From the NCBI GenBank assembly GCA_904398675.1, contig CAJFPI010000020.1, positions 1-18,091 of the forward strand: a stretch of DNA of 18,091 nucleotides, given 5' to 3'. Numbering within the stretch: position 1 is the first letter of the stretch; every line of letters starts with the position of its first letter. The notes under the pieces were generated by a model that worked only from the letters and a program-made list of their open reading frames with translations, did no database searches and was not told the DNA's origin. Source of the DNA: an uncultured Oscillospiraceae bacterium. GTDB lineage: Bacteria > Bacillota > Clostridia > Oscillospirales > Oscillospiraceae. Made by a program: the position numbers and the translations under genes. Positions 1-7,987 of this stretch are shown here, piece after piece.

Positions 1-902
1 ATACGCTGAAGGCCGGCGTGACTACGATCCGGGATGTGGCATCTGCCGGATATATCGGCGTGGCGCTGAAAAAAGCGGCGCAGGCGGGGTATGTGGAGGC
101 GCCGCGGATTTTTACCAGCGGCATGGGCCTGTGTATCACCGGCGGCCACGGCAGCACCATGCTCGGGGCCTGCGTGGAGGTGGATGGTCCCTGGGAGGTG
201 CGCAGGGCGGTCCGCCGAAACCTCAAGGAGGGGGCCGACTGCATCAAGCTCCTCACCAGCGAGGGATACCGGGGGGAGGAGATGAACCAGGAGGAGATCA
301 GCGCCGCTGTGGAAGAGGCCCACCGGTTCGGCGCCCGGGTGGCGGCCCACGCGGGGTACGGCCCCTCTATCCAGATGTGCATAGACGCCGGCTGCGACAC
401 CATTGAGCACGGCACCCACCTCACCCGGGAGCAGTGCCTGCAGATGAAGGCGAACGGCCAGACCTGGGTCCCCACCATCTATGTCTTTGCCTACAGCCGG
501 GAGCAGCTGGACGGCGGCGGCTATGTGGACGAGGCGGTCCGCAGCAACATCGAGTACCTGCGCCAGGCCTGCGCCTGCTATGAAAAGAACTTCAAAGCGC
601 TCTACGATACCGGCGTCCGTGTGGCCTGCGGCACGGATACAGACTGCTGCGACCACCCCCAGGCGGCCCCTGTGGCAGCCGAGTGCGCCTGGATGGTCCG
701 ACTGGGCCTCACGCCGCTGCAGGCCATCCAGTGCGCCACACAGAACGGGGCGGAGGCCCTGGGGCTTGGCGGCCGTCTGGGCCTTTTGCAGGAGGGGTAT
801 GTGGCGGATATCATAGCCGTGCCGGGCAGGCCCTTCCAGGATATCAGCGCTCTGGAGCATGTGGAGGCGGTCTATCAATCCGGAAGAAAAACAGTGGGCT
901 GA
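1..902 (+). CDS. Metal-dependent amidohydrolase, COG1228 peptidase-like type (5' truncated)
   Basis: The reading frame is open from the window edge (codons begin at base 3, TLKAGVTTIRDV) to TGA at 900-902. About 300 residues are present of a family normally near 400, so the N-terminal HxH metal ligands lie outside the window. Visible landmarks are ITGGHG (about 132-149), CIKLL whose Lys (246-248) fits the carboxylated bridging lysine, AHAGYG with the metal His at 348-350, EHGTH with His at 408-410, and CGTDTD with the metal Asp at 636-638. These are binuclear-zinc amidohydrolase signatures of the imidazolonepropionase/Xaa-Pro dipeptidase/Xaa-Arg carboxypeptidase group (family knowledge). The exact substrate cannot be read here. 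A peptidase-like role would fit the convergent peptide-uptake operon next door, but that is inference. There is no signal peptide evidence because the N-terminus is missing. The gene ends just before a shared bidirectional terminator. Confidence 0.88.
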   Translation, partial: TLKAGVTTIRDVASAGYIGVALKKAAQAGYVEAPRIFTSGMGLCITGGHGSTMLGACVEVDGPWEVRRAVRRNLKEGADCIKLLTSEGYRGEEMNQEEISAAVEEAHRFGARVAAHAGYGPSIQMCIDAGCDTIEHGTHLTREQCLQMKANGQTWVPTIYVFAYSREQLDGGGYVDEAVRSNIEYLRQACACYEKNFKALYDTGVRVACGTDTDCCDHPQAAPVAAECAWMVRLGLTPLQAIQCATQNGAEALGLGGRLGLLQEGYVADIIAVPGRPFQDISALEHVEAVYQSGRKTVG

Positions 903-925
903 CAGCAAGTCCTCATATGGAAATA

Positions 926-961
926 AGAGCCCCCTCCGGTTCACAAGCCGGAGGGGGCTCT
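926..961. terminator. Bidirectional Rho-independent terminator between convergent genes
   Basis: A perfect 14-bp inverted repeat (arms 926-939 and 948-961, AGAGCCCCCTCCGG and its complement) encloses an 8-nt loop. On the plus strand it is followed by TTTAT and serves the amidohydrolase. On the minus strand it is followed by TTATTT and serves the end of the ten-gene peptide operon, whose last stop is at 978. GC-rich stem plus short T tract on both sides fits a shared intrinsic terminator. Confidence 0.9.
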
Positions 962-977
962 TTATAGGGCAATGGCG

Positions 978-2525
978 TTATTTCCAGGAAAACTCCCGGT
1001 ACATAAAGGTAGACAGCTGGGTGGAATAGGTGCCGGGATTCAGGTTGCTGTCATAGGCAAAGAAGGTGGTGTTATAGAAGAGGGGGATATAGGCCAGGGA
1101 CTCGGTGGCCACCTTCATGGCATTCTGGGTGGTTGCCTCGTCGGAGATGGCGTTAAAGGCATCCAGAATGGCAGGATCGTCGATGCCTGCCAGGTCGATG
1201 CCGGAATCCACCTCAAAGAGGTCGGCATAGGAGTTGAACTGGGTGGTCAGAGACAGACTGATCATACCCAGGTCAAAATCATAGGTGAAGTAGCGGGAGG
1301 TGTCGGCCACCTGCTCAATATTGATGGTGAAGTAGGACTGCTCCAGCTCCTCCTTCATCACCTCGCAGGCGGAGACCCAGTCGGGATAGGCGGACATAAC
1401 CACCAGCGTCAGCTCCAGGGGGTTGCTCTCGGAGTAGCCGGCCTCGGTCATAAGGGCGTTGGCGGTGTCATAGTTCTGGTCAAAGTGGTCGCAGACATCG
1501 GCATAGTGCTGGATCAGGGGGTTGGCCAGATTGTAGGCCACTGTGCCGGCGCCGCTGCTGCCGATGGCGGTGATGTCCTCCCGGTTCAGGCAGTAGGCGA
1601 TGGCCTGGCGCACCCGGAGATCACTGGTGGGGCTGCCCTCTGTGCAGTTGGTAATGACGAAACAGACGCTGTTGAGCACCTGGGTTTGAGGCGTCACATT
1701 GGAGTACTGCTGCACACGCTCAAAATTGGTGGCGGTATACATGGCATAGTCCAGATCCCCGGCCTCAAAGGCGGTCTCCTGGCTGCCGGTGAGGTACTTG
1801 AAATACAGCGTGTCAATGGAGGCGTCCCCGTGATAGTCGGCAAAGCGCTCCAGGGTGACGTCGCCGTTGCTGGTCCGCTCGACAAAGGTGTAGGCGCCGG
1901 TGCCGTCCACATTGAGGCCCAGATCCTCGTTGGGATCGCTGATCACACCCTCGCAGTAGGACTTATTGACGATCCGCATGGCCTGAATATAGGCCTTCAG
2001 ATCCTCAAAACTGGCGTTGGGAAATTCCCAGGTGAAGTGGGTGTCGTCGGTGATGGTCATGATGATGTTGCCATACAGGGACGAGCAGAGCGTGGAGTTC
2101 TCGCAGCGGGAGAGGGTGTACTCCACATCCTCCGCCTTCAGAGTGTCGCCGGAGTGGAACTTCACATCGCTTTTCAGCACAAAGTCCACAGAGCCGTCCT
2201 CGTTCTGCGTATAGGAGTCGATGAGGAGGTAGACGTCGTTGCCCTCGTTGTCCAGATAGAACAGCGACTCATAGATCTGGGCAATGACGATATCCTCGCT
2301 CTGGCGCGCGTAGAGCTGCGGGTCCAGGGTGGAGATCTGATCCACCAGAGCAGCCGTAAAGGAGTTGTCCGCCTGGCCGGTGGTGGTTGGGCGGACCTGC
2401 CCGTTGGCCGCGCTGCCGCCGTCGACGCTGTTGTTTCCGCCTGCGCTGGAGCTGCAGCCGCTGAGGCAGGATACCGTCAGCGCTACAGCCAGCATAACAG
2501 CGGCAAGAGCTTTTGTTTTTCTCAT
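978..2525 (-). CDS. Peptide ABC transporter substrate-binding lipoprotein (SBP family 5)
   Basis: This is the extracellular peptide-binding subunit of the transporter encoded just upstream, predicted to be tethered to the outer face of the membrane. From the ATG at 2525 it is 515 residues. It begins MRKTKALAAVMLAVALTVS, has a hydrophobic signal segment and a lipobox LSGC with lipidated Cys24, then a Ser/Gly/Asn-rich linker (about 25-55). The mature domain carries the family-5 hallmark VKFHSGDTLKAEDVEYTLSR near residues 120-140, and the usual length for DppA/OppA-like proteins is 500-550. An in-frame GTG lies 9 nt upstream (2534), but the GAAAGG Shine-Dalgarno is correctly spaced (8 nt) only for the ATG. 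It is the last gene of the operon, separated from the ATPase by 95 nt, unlike the tight junctions elsewhere. The ligand class is inferred from context and not from pocket residues. Confidence 0.93.
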   Translation of the reverse strand: MRKTKALAAVMLAVALTVSCLSGCSSSAGGNNSVDGGSAANGQVRPTTTGQADNSFTAALVDQISTLDPQLYARQSEDIVIAQIYESLFYLDNEGNDVYLLIDSYTQNEDGSVDFVLKSDVKFHSGDTLKAEDVEYTLSRCENSTLCSSLYGNIIMTITDDTHFTWEFPNASFEDLKAYIQAMRIVNKSYCEGVISDPNEDLGLNVDGTGAYTFVERTSNGDVTLERFADYHGDASIDTLYFKYLTGSQETAFEAGDLDYAMYTATNFERVQQYSNVTPQTQVLNSVCFVITNCTEGSPTSDLRVRQAIAYCLNREDITAIGSSGAGTVAYNLANPLIQHYADVCDHFDQNYDTANALMTEAGYSESNPLELTLVVMSAYPDWVSACEVMKEELEQSYFTINIEQVADTSRYFTYDFDLGMISLSLTTQFNSYADLFEVDSGIDLAGIDDPAILDAFNAISDEATTQNAMKVATESLAYIPLFYNTTFFAYDSNLNPGTYSTQLSTFMYREFSWK

Positions 2526-2555
2526 GTGTTTCACCTTTCTTCCAGTATTCTCGTT

Positions 2556-2581
2556 CTCCCCGCTCCGCCGGCTTTGACAGC
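2556..2581 (-). other. Stem-loop in the spacer before the substrate-binding protein gene
   Basis: The 95-nt spacer 2526-2620 is the only long gap between the transporter genes. In the transcript it can form a 6-bp stem CCCGCT/AGCGGG with a 14-nt loop, preceded by a small GCGCC-CCAG-GGCGC hairpin followed by TTTGATT. Neither is a strong terminator. They may act as a partial attenuator or an mRNA-stabilising structure that sets binding protein levels apart from the membrane subunits. No separate promoter was recognised here. Confidence 0.35.
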
Positions 2582-2620
2582 GGGCGGGCCAATCAAAGCG
2601 CCCTGGGGCGCAGTGATGTC

Positions 2621-3628
2621 CTAATCAAAGAGGCGGCACTTCACAAAATGGCCGCTTTCCACCTCGTGCCACTGCGGCTCCTCCTCGCAGCGTCTCTCTG
2701 CATAGGGGCAGCGGCTTCGGAACCGGCAGCCCTTGGGCGGGTCCACCGGGGAGGGTACGTCCCCCTCCAGGATGATCCGGGTTTTGTGCTGTTTCTCTGC
2801 TGCGGTAAAGGCGGGTGTGGCGGAGAACAGAGCCTTGGTATAGGGATGGGCCCGGTTCTGATACACCTTTTCCATGGTCCCCCGCTCCACGATCTGCCCC
2901 AGATACATGACGATGATCTCGTCGCTGATAAAGTGGACGATGTTCAGGTCGTGGGAGATGAAGAGGTAGGTCAGGGACAACTCGTCCTGCAGATCCTTCA
3001 AAAGATTGATGATCTGGGCCTGGATAGACACATCCAGAGCGGACACCGCCTCGTCGCAGACAATGAATTCCGGGTCGGTGGCCAGGGCCCGGGCGATGCA
3101 GATGCGCTGGCGCTGGCCGCCGGAGAACTGGTGGGGATAGTTTCCCGCCTGCTCGGGATAGAGGCCGCACATGGTCATCAGCTGTTCCACCCGCTCCCGC
3201 CGCTGGGCGGCGCTGGCGGCCAGATGGAAGTTGTCGATGCCCTCCGCGATGATATCCCCTGCCCGCAGGCGGGGGTCCAGGGAGGAGTAGGGGTCCTGCC
3301 ACACCAGCTGCATCCGCTTGACATAGGGGCGCCGCTCACGGGGCGCAAGGCCGGTGAGCTCTGTTCCCTCATAATAGATCTTTCCGCTGGTGGGGCGGTA
3401 GATGTTCAAAAGCATCTTTCCCACCGTGGATTTGCCGCAGCCGCTCTCTCCCACAACGCCCAGGGTCTTCCCCTTCGGCACGCGGAAGGACACGTCGTCC
3501 GCGGCGTGGATCCAGCTGACCGGCCGGCCCAGGGAATCCCGCTTGGCGGGGAAGTGCATGGTCAGCCCCTCCGCCTCCAGGAAATCGTGATTTTCTTTGT
3601 ATTCCTTTTCCATGGTATCCACCATCAT
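2621..3628 (-). CDS. Peptide ABC transporter ATP-binding protein, OppF/DppF type
   Basis: This is a cytoplasmic ATPase that pairs with the neighbouring OppD-type ATPase to drive peptide import. It is 335 residues. Walker A is GESGCGKST (60-68), the Q-loop is at WQDP (110-113), the ABC signature is FSGGQRQR (168-175), Walker B is FIVCDE (188-193) and the switch His is 226 (ISHDL). The C-terminal oligopeptide-transporter extension holds the family's cysteine cluster CRFRSRCPYAERRC, a pattern that can bind an iron-sulfur cluster in this family. The N-terminal insert PAKRDSLGRPVSWIHAADD before Walker A is typical of OppF rather than OppD. The start ATG at 3628 overlaps the TGA of the upstream gene by 4 nt (ATGA). 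A second ATG follows immediately at 3625, so the exact start is uncertain by one codon. Confidence 0.95.
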   Translation of the reverse strand: MMVDTMEKEYKENHDFLEAEGLTMHFPAKRDSLGRPVSWIHAADDVSFRVPKGKTLGVVGESGCGKSTVGKMLLNIYRPTSGKIYYEGTELTGLAPRERRPYVKRMQLVWQDPYSSLDPRLRAGDIIAEGIDNFHLAASAAQRRERVEQLMTMCGLYPEQAGNYPHQFSGGQRQRICIARALATDPEFIVCDEAVSALDVSIQAQIINLLKDLQDELSLTYLFISHDLNIVHFISDEIIVMYLGQIVERGTMEKVYQNRAHPYTKALFSATPAFTAAEKQHKTRIILEGDVPSPVDPPKGCRFRSRCPYAERRCEEEPQWHEVESGHFVKCRLFD

Positions 3629-4623
3629 TCGTCCTTCGGTGTGGTTTTCCAGTGGTGGCAGGCCACCGTATGGCCGGCCGATACGGTTTCAAATTCCGGG
3701 AATGCCGCGCTGCACGCCTCTGTGGCGTACTGGCAGCGGTTGTTGAAGGGGCAGCCCTCCGGCATATCCTTCAGCGTGGGGACGCTGCCCGGGATCATCC
3801 TCAGCCGCTTGCCCTGATAGTCGGGACCCGGGTGGGACTGGATCAGCCCTGTTGTATAGGGGTGCCTGGGGCGGGTGAACAGCTCGTCCACCGCGGCCTC
3901 CTCACAGATGCGCCCGCCGTACATGATCAGCACCCGGTCTGCCATCTCACTGATCACGCCCAGGTCGTGTGTGATGAAGATGATGGCGGTGCCTGCCTCC
4001 TGCTTGAGCTGGTTCATCAGATCCAGCACCTGTGCCTGGATGGTCACATCCAGGGCGGTGGTGGGCTCGTCGCAGACCAGGAGCTTTGGCTTTGCCACCA
4101 TGGCCATGGCGATCATGACCCGCTGGCGCATGCCTCCGCTGAGCGTGAAGGGGTAGGACTTCATGATCCGCTCGGGGTTTGGGATCTTCACCTTTCGGAT
4201 CGCATCCAGACAGGCCTCGTAGGCTGCGCTCTTCTCCATTTTCCGGTTGTGGATGTGGAGGACCTCCATCATCTGGTCTCCAATGGTGAAAAGCGGGTTC
4301 ATGGCGGTCATGGGCTCCTGGAACACCATGGATATCTCGCTGCCCCGGATGGCGCTGAGCTGCTTGGGGGACATCTGCATCAGATCCTGTCCCTCAAAGA
4401 GGATCCTGCCCGTTGGGTAGCGGGTGCGGCGCTCGGGATTCAGCCGGAGGATGGACATGCAGGTGACACTCTTGCCGCAGCCGCTCTCTCCCACGATCCC
4501 CAGGGTTTCACCGGGGTGAACCTGAAAGGATACATGGCGCACCGCGTGCAGCAGCGTCCGCCGGTCCATCCGGAAATCCACCGACAGGTCGGCGACCTCC
4601 AGAAGGGGTTCTCTATGATCCAT
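3625..4623 (-). CDS. Peptide ABC transporter ATP-binding protein, OppD/DppD type
   Basis: This is the first of the two ATPases of the importer, 332 residues. Walker A is GESGCGKS (45-52), the Q-loop is FQEP (101-104), the signature is LSGGMRQR (161-168), Walker B is LLVCDE with Asp185/Glu186, and the switch His is 219 (ITHDLG). The C-terminal extension carries CPFNNRCQYATEAC, the same type of cysteine cluster as its partner. The GMNPL-like stretch AMNPLFTIGDQMMEV after the Q-loop is characteristic of OppD/DppD. The ribosome binding site is a perfect AGGAGG, 5 nt before the ATG, partly overlapping the TAG stop of the upstream permease. The gene ends in a 4-nt ATGA overlap with the OppF-type gene, so the two are translationally coupled, as expected for an equimolar heterodimer. 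Confidence 0.95.
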   Translation of the reverse strand: MDHREPLLEVADLSVDFRMDRRTLLHAVRHVSFQVHPGETLGIVGESGCGKSVTCMSILRLNPERRTRYPTGRILFEGQDLMQMSPKQLSAIRGSEISMVFQEPMTAMNPLFTIGDQMMEVLHIHNRKMEKSAAYEACLDAIRKVKIPNPERIMKSYPFTLSGGMRQRVMIAMAMVAKPKLLVCDEPTTALDVTIQAQVLDLMNQLKQEAGTAIIFITHDLGVISEMADRVLIMYGGRICEEAAVDELFTRPRHPYTTGLIQSHPGPDYQGKRLRMIPGSVPTLKDMPEGCPFNNRCQYATEACSAAFPEFETVSAGHTVACHHWKTTPKDE

Positions 4624-4632
4624 AAGCGCCTC

Positions 4633-5517
4633 CTAATGATCCGTCTTGGGGTCCAGCGCATCCCGCAGGCCGTCCCCCACCAGGTTGATGGAGAGCGCCG
4701 TCAGGGCGATGGCCGCGCCGGGGAACAGCGCCATGTAGGGCGCCGCCTGGAAATACTGCTGGGCGTAGTTGAGCATGGCGCCCCACTCCGGCGCCGGCGG
4801 CGCCACCCCGACGCCGATAAAGGACAGCCCCGCCGCGGAGAGCATCATGCTGGAGATGGTCATGGTGGCGTCCACAATGATGGGGTCGATGGCGTTGGGA
4901 AGGATGTGCCGCAGCACCAGCTTGACCGGCGTTGTGCCGCTGACCCTGGCGGCGTGGATGTAGTCCTGATCCACCACCCCCAGCACCACGGCGCGGATGC
5001 GCAGGGCGAACCCGGGAACGGATACGATGGTCAGCGTCACCATCATGTTGAAGACGCTGCCGCCCATGATCGCCAGCAGCACAAGGGCCAGCAGGATGGA
5101 GGGGATGCAGGTGACGATGTCGATGACGCGCATGATCACCAGATCCGCCTTTTTGAAGAGAGCGCATACCGAGGCGATGGCCGCGCCGATCACGAGGGAG
5201 GTCAGCGTGGCGCCCACGCCGATGCCAACCGTGATCCTGGCGCCGTACAGCACCCGGGTAAAAATATCCCGGCCCAGGTTGTCGGTTCCGAACCAGTGCT
5301 GTGCGCTGGGCGGAGTCAGGCGTGCTGCGCTGTCATAGGCTGTCACCATTTCTTCAGGGATCAGAAGACTGACAAAGAGACAGACAAACAGGACCACCAG
5401 CAGCAAAACCGCTCCGATAACGGCGGCGGGATTCCGCATATACCGCTTGACCACATCGGCAAAGAGACTGTCCCGGGAGCTGTGCACCATCTTTTTAAAC
5501 TGTTTTTGATCCTTCAT
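4633..5517 (-). CDS. Peptide ABC transporter permease, OppC/DppC type
   Basis: This is the second membrane subunit of the peptide importer, 294 residues. An N-terminal helix (about 32-54) is followed by the periplasmic-side segment and then the OppC signature HWFGTDNLGRDIFTRVLYGARI (74-95). More helices lie near 98-120, 132-152, 155-172, 215-238 and 262-282. The cytoplasmic EAA-like coupling loop is DYIHAARVSGTTPVKLVLRHILPN (185-208), which contacts an ATPase. LSFIGVG, PEWGAMLN and the C-terminal NLVGDGLRDALDP are near-invariant in this family. The start ATG at 5517 overlaps the TGA of the OppB-type gene by 4 nt, with AAGG 8 nt upstream as ribosome binding site. A 9-nt gap separates it from the following ATPase gene. 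Confidence 0.95.
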   Translation of the reverse strand: MKDQKQFKKMVHSSRDSLFADVVKRYMRNPAAVIGAVLLLVVLFVCLFVSLLIPEEMVTAYDSAARLTPPSAQHWFGTDNLGRDIFTRVLYGARITVGIGVGATLTSLVIGAAIASVCALFKKADLVIMRVIDIVTCIPSILLALVLLAIMGGSVFNMMVTLTIVSVPGFALRIRAVVLGVVDQDYIHAARVSGTTPVKLVLRHILPNAIDPIIVDATMTISSMMLSAAGLSFIGVGVAPPAPEWGAMLNYAQQYFQAAPYMALFPGAAIALTALSINLVGDGLRDALDPKTDH

Positions 5518-6440
5518 TTCTTATACCTTGCTCCAATTTTGGGGTCGATCAGCGCATAGCAGATGTCCAGCACCACCATGGCCAGCATGAAGATAAAGGA
5601 CAGCAGCAGCGCGCAGGTCATCACCACCGGCACATTTTTCTCCGTCACCGCGCTGAGGAGGTACATCCCAACGCCGGGGATGGTAAAGATCTGCTCCACC
5701 ACCACCGAACCGCCCAGCGTAGTGGCAAGGCCGCTGAGGAGCAGGGTGATGATGGGAAGGCTGGCGTTTTTCAGCGCGTGCTTCCAGATCACCCGTTTCT
5801 CGCTGCAGCCCTTGGCCCGGGCGGTGCGGATGTAGTCCTGGCTCATGGCGTCCAGCATGGCTGAGCGGGTCATGCGGCTGAGGAGGGGGATGTTGGCCAG
5901 CACCAGGGTCGTCACCGGCATGATGTAATGCTGAAGGCTCCCGATGCCAAAGGAGGGCAGCATGCCCCAGTGGACGGAGAAGAGCAAAATCATCAGCACC
6001 GCCACAAAGAAGGAGGGGATGGAGGCGAAAAGCACGGCGAAGATGGTCACTGTGGTGTCCAAAAAGGAGTACTGCCTGATGGCGCTGAGAATCCCCAGGG
6101 CCACGCCGATGACCGCCGAGATGCAGAAGGCCACCGTCCCGAAGGAGAGCGTCAGCGGAAAGCGGATCTGCAGCTCCTCAAAGATATTCTCTCCTGTGGA
6201 GTAGGACAGCACGTTGCCGGAGAACAGCCCCCCGAGGTAATTCCAGAACCGGTCCCACAGGCTCCCTGTGAACCCCACGCTCTCATTATAGGCGTCCTTG
6301 ACCTCCTGGGGGGTGGTCAGGGGCAGCACGTTGGTGGCCGGGTCCCCCGGCGTCAGAGACATGATGAGAAAGACCATCAGCACCACGCAAAACAGCATGG
6401 GGATCAGATATAGCAGGCGTTTTGCAATATAATGGGCCAT
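5514..6440 (-). CDS. Peptide ABC transporter permease, OppB/DppB type
   Basis: This is the first membrane subunit of the importer, 308 residues. The N-terminal helix (about 8-28) ends in the classic TPGDPA motif (30-35). Helices follow at about 98-120, 130-155, 172-190, 230-250 and 272-298. The EAA-like loop is DYIRTARAKGCSEKRVIWKHALKN (202-225). VVVEQIFTIPGVG (247-259) and the C-terminal DICYALIDPKI are family signatures. The ATG at 6440 lies only 3 nt after the stop of the fourth serine hydrolase and is served by GAGGAG inside that gene's 3' end. This ties the transporter to the hydrolase cassette in one transcript. It overlaps the OppC-type gene by 4 nt. Confidence 0.95.
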   Translation of the reverse strand: MAHYIAKRLLYLIPMLFCVVLMVFLIMSLTPGDPATNVLPLTTPQEVKDAYNESVGFTGSLWDRFWNYLGGLFSGNVLSYSTGENIFEELQIRFPLTLSFGTVAFCISAVIGVALGILSAIRQYSFLDTTVTIFAVLFASIPSFFVAVLMILLFSVHWGMLPSFGIGSLQHYIMPVTTLVLANIPLLSRMTRSAMLDAMSQDYIRTARAKGCSEKRVIWKHALKNASLPIITLLLSGLATTLGGSVVVEQIFTIPGVGMYLLSAVTEKNVPVVMTCALLLSFIFMLAMVVLDICYALIDPKIGARYKK

Positions 6441-6443
6441 TGT

Positions 6444-7961
6444 TTACCGCTCCTCGTGTGAGACTTCCTTGATAAACCGGACCAGTTCCCCCTTCTCCTC
6501 TGTGACAAGGGGCATGGAGAGCGCGTCGATCTGTCCGCCGACCTCCGCGGTGCGGAAGTGGACGGGGATGCCGGCAGGCAGCTCCCCCAGGATCCCGTCC
6601 AGCACAAAGGTGTCATAGTGGAAGTGGCGCATTTTTACCCTGGCGTTGATAAAGGAGAGGAAGAGCGCCCCGTTTTCCTCCGTTACTTTTACCGGCGTGT
6701 AGCCGTCCCGGCGGAAGACGCCGGTATAGTCGGCCAGCGGGTGGGAGAGGGAGGTGCCGCTGACCTGCTCGCCGGTAAAGCGCAGCAGGAGCTTGGGCAT
6801 GGCGCCGCTGCGCTCGGCCACAAAGTCGTGGTAGCGCTGCACCCAGTTGCCGTCCTCCACGCCCAGGTAGTGGTCGATGATCTCCCGTCCCAGGGCATAG
6901 TGGAGATAGCTGCCGTTCATGTTGGTGTAAGCCACCACGCCCAGGTTTAGATCCGGCACAAAGCAGGTGAAACCGGAGAAACCGTTGATGTTTCCGCCGT
7001 GGTGGATGATCTTGCGGCCCCGGAACATCTCCATAAACCACCCCAGGCCATAGCACCAGAAGGTGGTCTCCGGCATCGGCATGTCAAGGGGCGCGTTCAG
7101 GAGCATGCTGGGCCGGTGCATCTGGGCCATGGCGTCCTCGCTGATAAGCTGCCGCCCCTCCCAGGCGCCGTTGCTGAGATGCAGCTGCACCCACTTGAGC
7201 ATGTCCTCCGCGCAGGAGTTGATGGAGCCGGCGGGCCCCAGCGGCGCGCCGATCCCCCTGGCCTTGTCCTCCACCGGCGTCCGGTAGAAGGGGATAAGCC
7301 GCATGCCGTGAACGCTGTCATTGGGATCGGTGCGGTCATAGGGGGCGGCGTGGTCGGCGTCCCCCTCGATGTCATCGATAAACGCGTTGCTGCGGCCCAT
7401 GCCCAGCGGATCGAAGAGATACTCCTGGAGGCACTGCTCATAGCTCTTGCCCGTCACCTGCTCCACAATGTAGCCGGCCAGGATAAAGCACTGGTTGTTG
7501 TACTGGAACACGCTGCGGATGGGCTGGTTGGGCTCCAGATACCGGAGGTTGTGCACCAGCTGCTCCTTGTTGAAGTCCGTGCCGTACCAGGCATACTCGT
7601 GGCGGGGCATGCCGGTGCGGTGGCTCAGGAGATCCCGCAGCGTCACGGTCTCCGTGGTGAAGTCGTCATAGAAACGGATGTCTGGCACATAGCGGGTGAT
7701 GGGGGCGTCCCAGTCCAGCTTGCCCTGGTCCACCAGGATCGCCACAAGGGCGGAGGTAAAGGCCTTGGAGCAGCTGCCGATCTGATAGAGGGTTCTCCCT
7801 GTGGCGGGGAGGTCCTTCTCCACATCCCGCCGGCCAAAGCCCTCGCAGAGCACCACCTTGCCGTCCTTGACGACGCCCACCGCCACCGACGGGCTCTCCC
7901 ACAGCCGCAGCCCTTCCTCGGCGCGCTGGCGGAAGGTTTCAAAAAATTTCTCGTCTGTCAT
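6444..7961 (-). CDS. Serine hydrolase, class C beta-lactamase/peptidase S12 family (fourth paralogue)
   Basis: Predicted cytoplasmic serine peptidase or esterase, 505 residues, the longest of the four tandem paralogues. Catalytic motifs are SxxK at S63-C-S-K66 (nucleophile Ser63, base Lys66), YxN at Y154-N-N156, and H321-G-G323 in the place of the KTG of true beta-lactamases, as in D-aminopeptidase/esterase members. A subfamily block SHRTGMPRHEYAWYGTDF (113-130) follows. The C-terminal part (about 400-500) looks like the small beta-rich DUF3471-type domain, ending with the FHYDTF pattern near 450. No signal peptide or anchor is seen, so it should act on substrates already inside the cell. ATG at 7961 has GAGGAG 8 nt upstream. 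The gap from the third paralogue is 26 nt and the gap to the permease is 3 nt. The substrate is unknown; D-residue-containing peptides are an inference from context. Confidence 0.9.
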   Translation of the reverse strand: MTDEKFFETFRQRAEEGLRLWESPSVAVGVVKDGKVVLCEGFGRRDVEKDLPATGRTLYQIGSCSKAFTSALVAILVDQGKLDWDAPITRYVPDIRFYDDFTTETVTLRDLLSHRTGMPRHEYAWYGTDFNKEQLVHNLRYLEPNQPIRSVFQYNNQCFILAGYIVEQVTGKSYEQCLQEYLFDPLGMGRSNAFIDDIEGDADHAAPYDRTDPNDSVHGMRLIPFYRTPVEDKARGIGAPLGPAGSINSCAEDMLKWVQLHLSNGAWEGRQLISEDAMAQMHRPSMLLNAPLDMPMPETTFWCYGLGWFMEMFRGRKIIHHGGNINGFSGFTCFVPDLNLGVVAYTNMNGSYLHYALGREIIDHYLGVEDGNWVQRYHDFVAERSGAMPKLLLRFTGEQVSGTSLSHPLADYTGVFRRDGYTPVKVTEENGALFLSFINARVKMRHFHYDTFVLDGILGELPAGIPVHFRTAEVGGQIDALSMPLVTEEKGELVRFIKEVSHEER

Positions 7962-7987
7962 ATGCTACACTCCTCGCTGAAAGCGCT

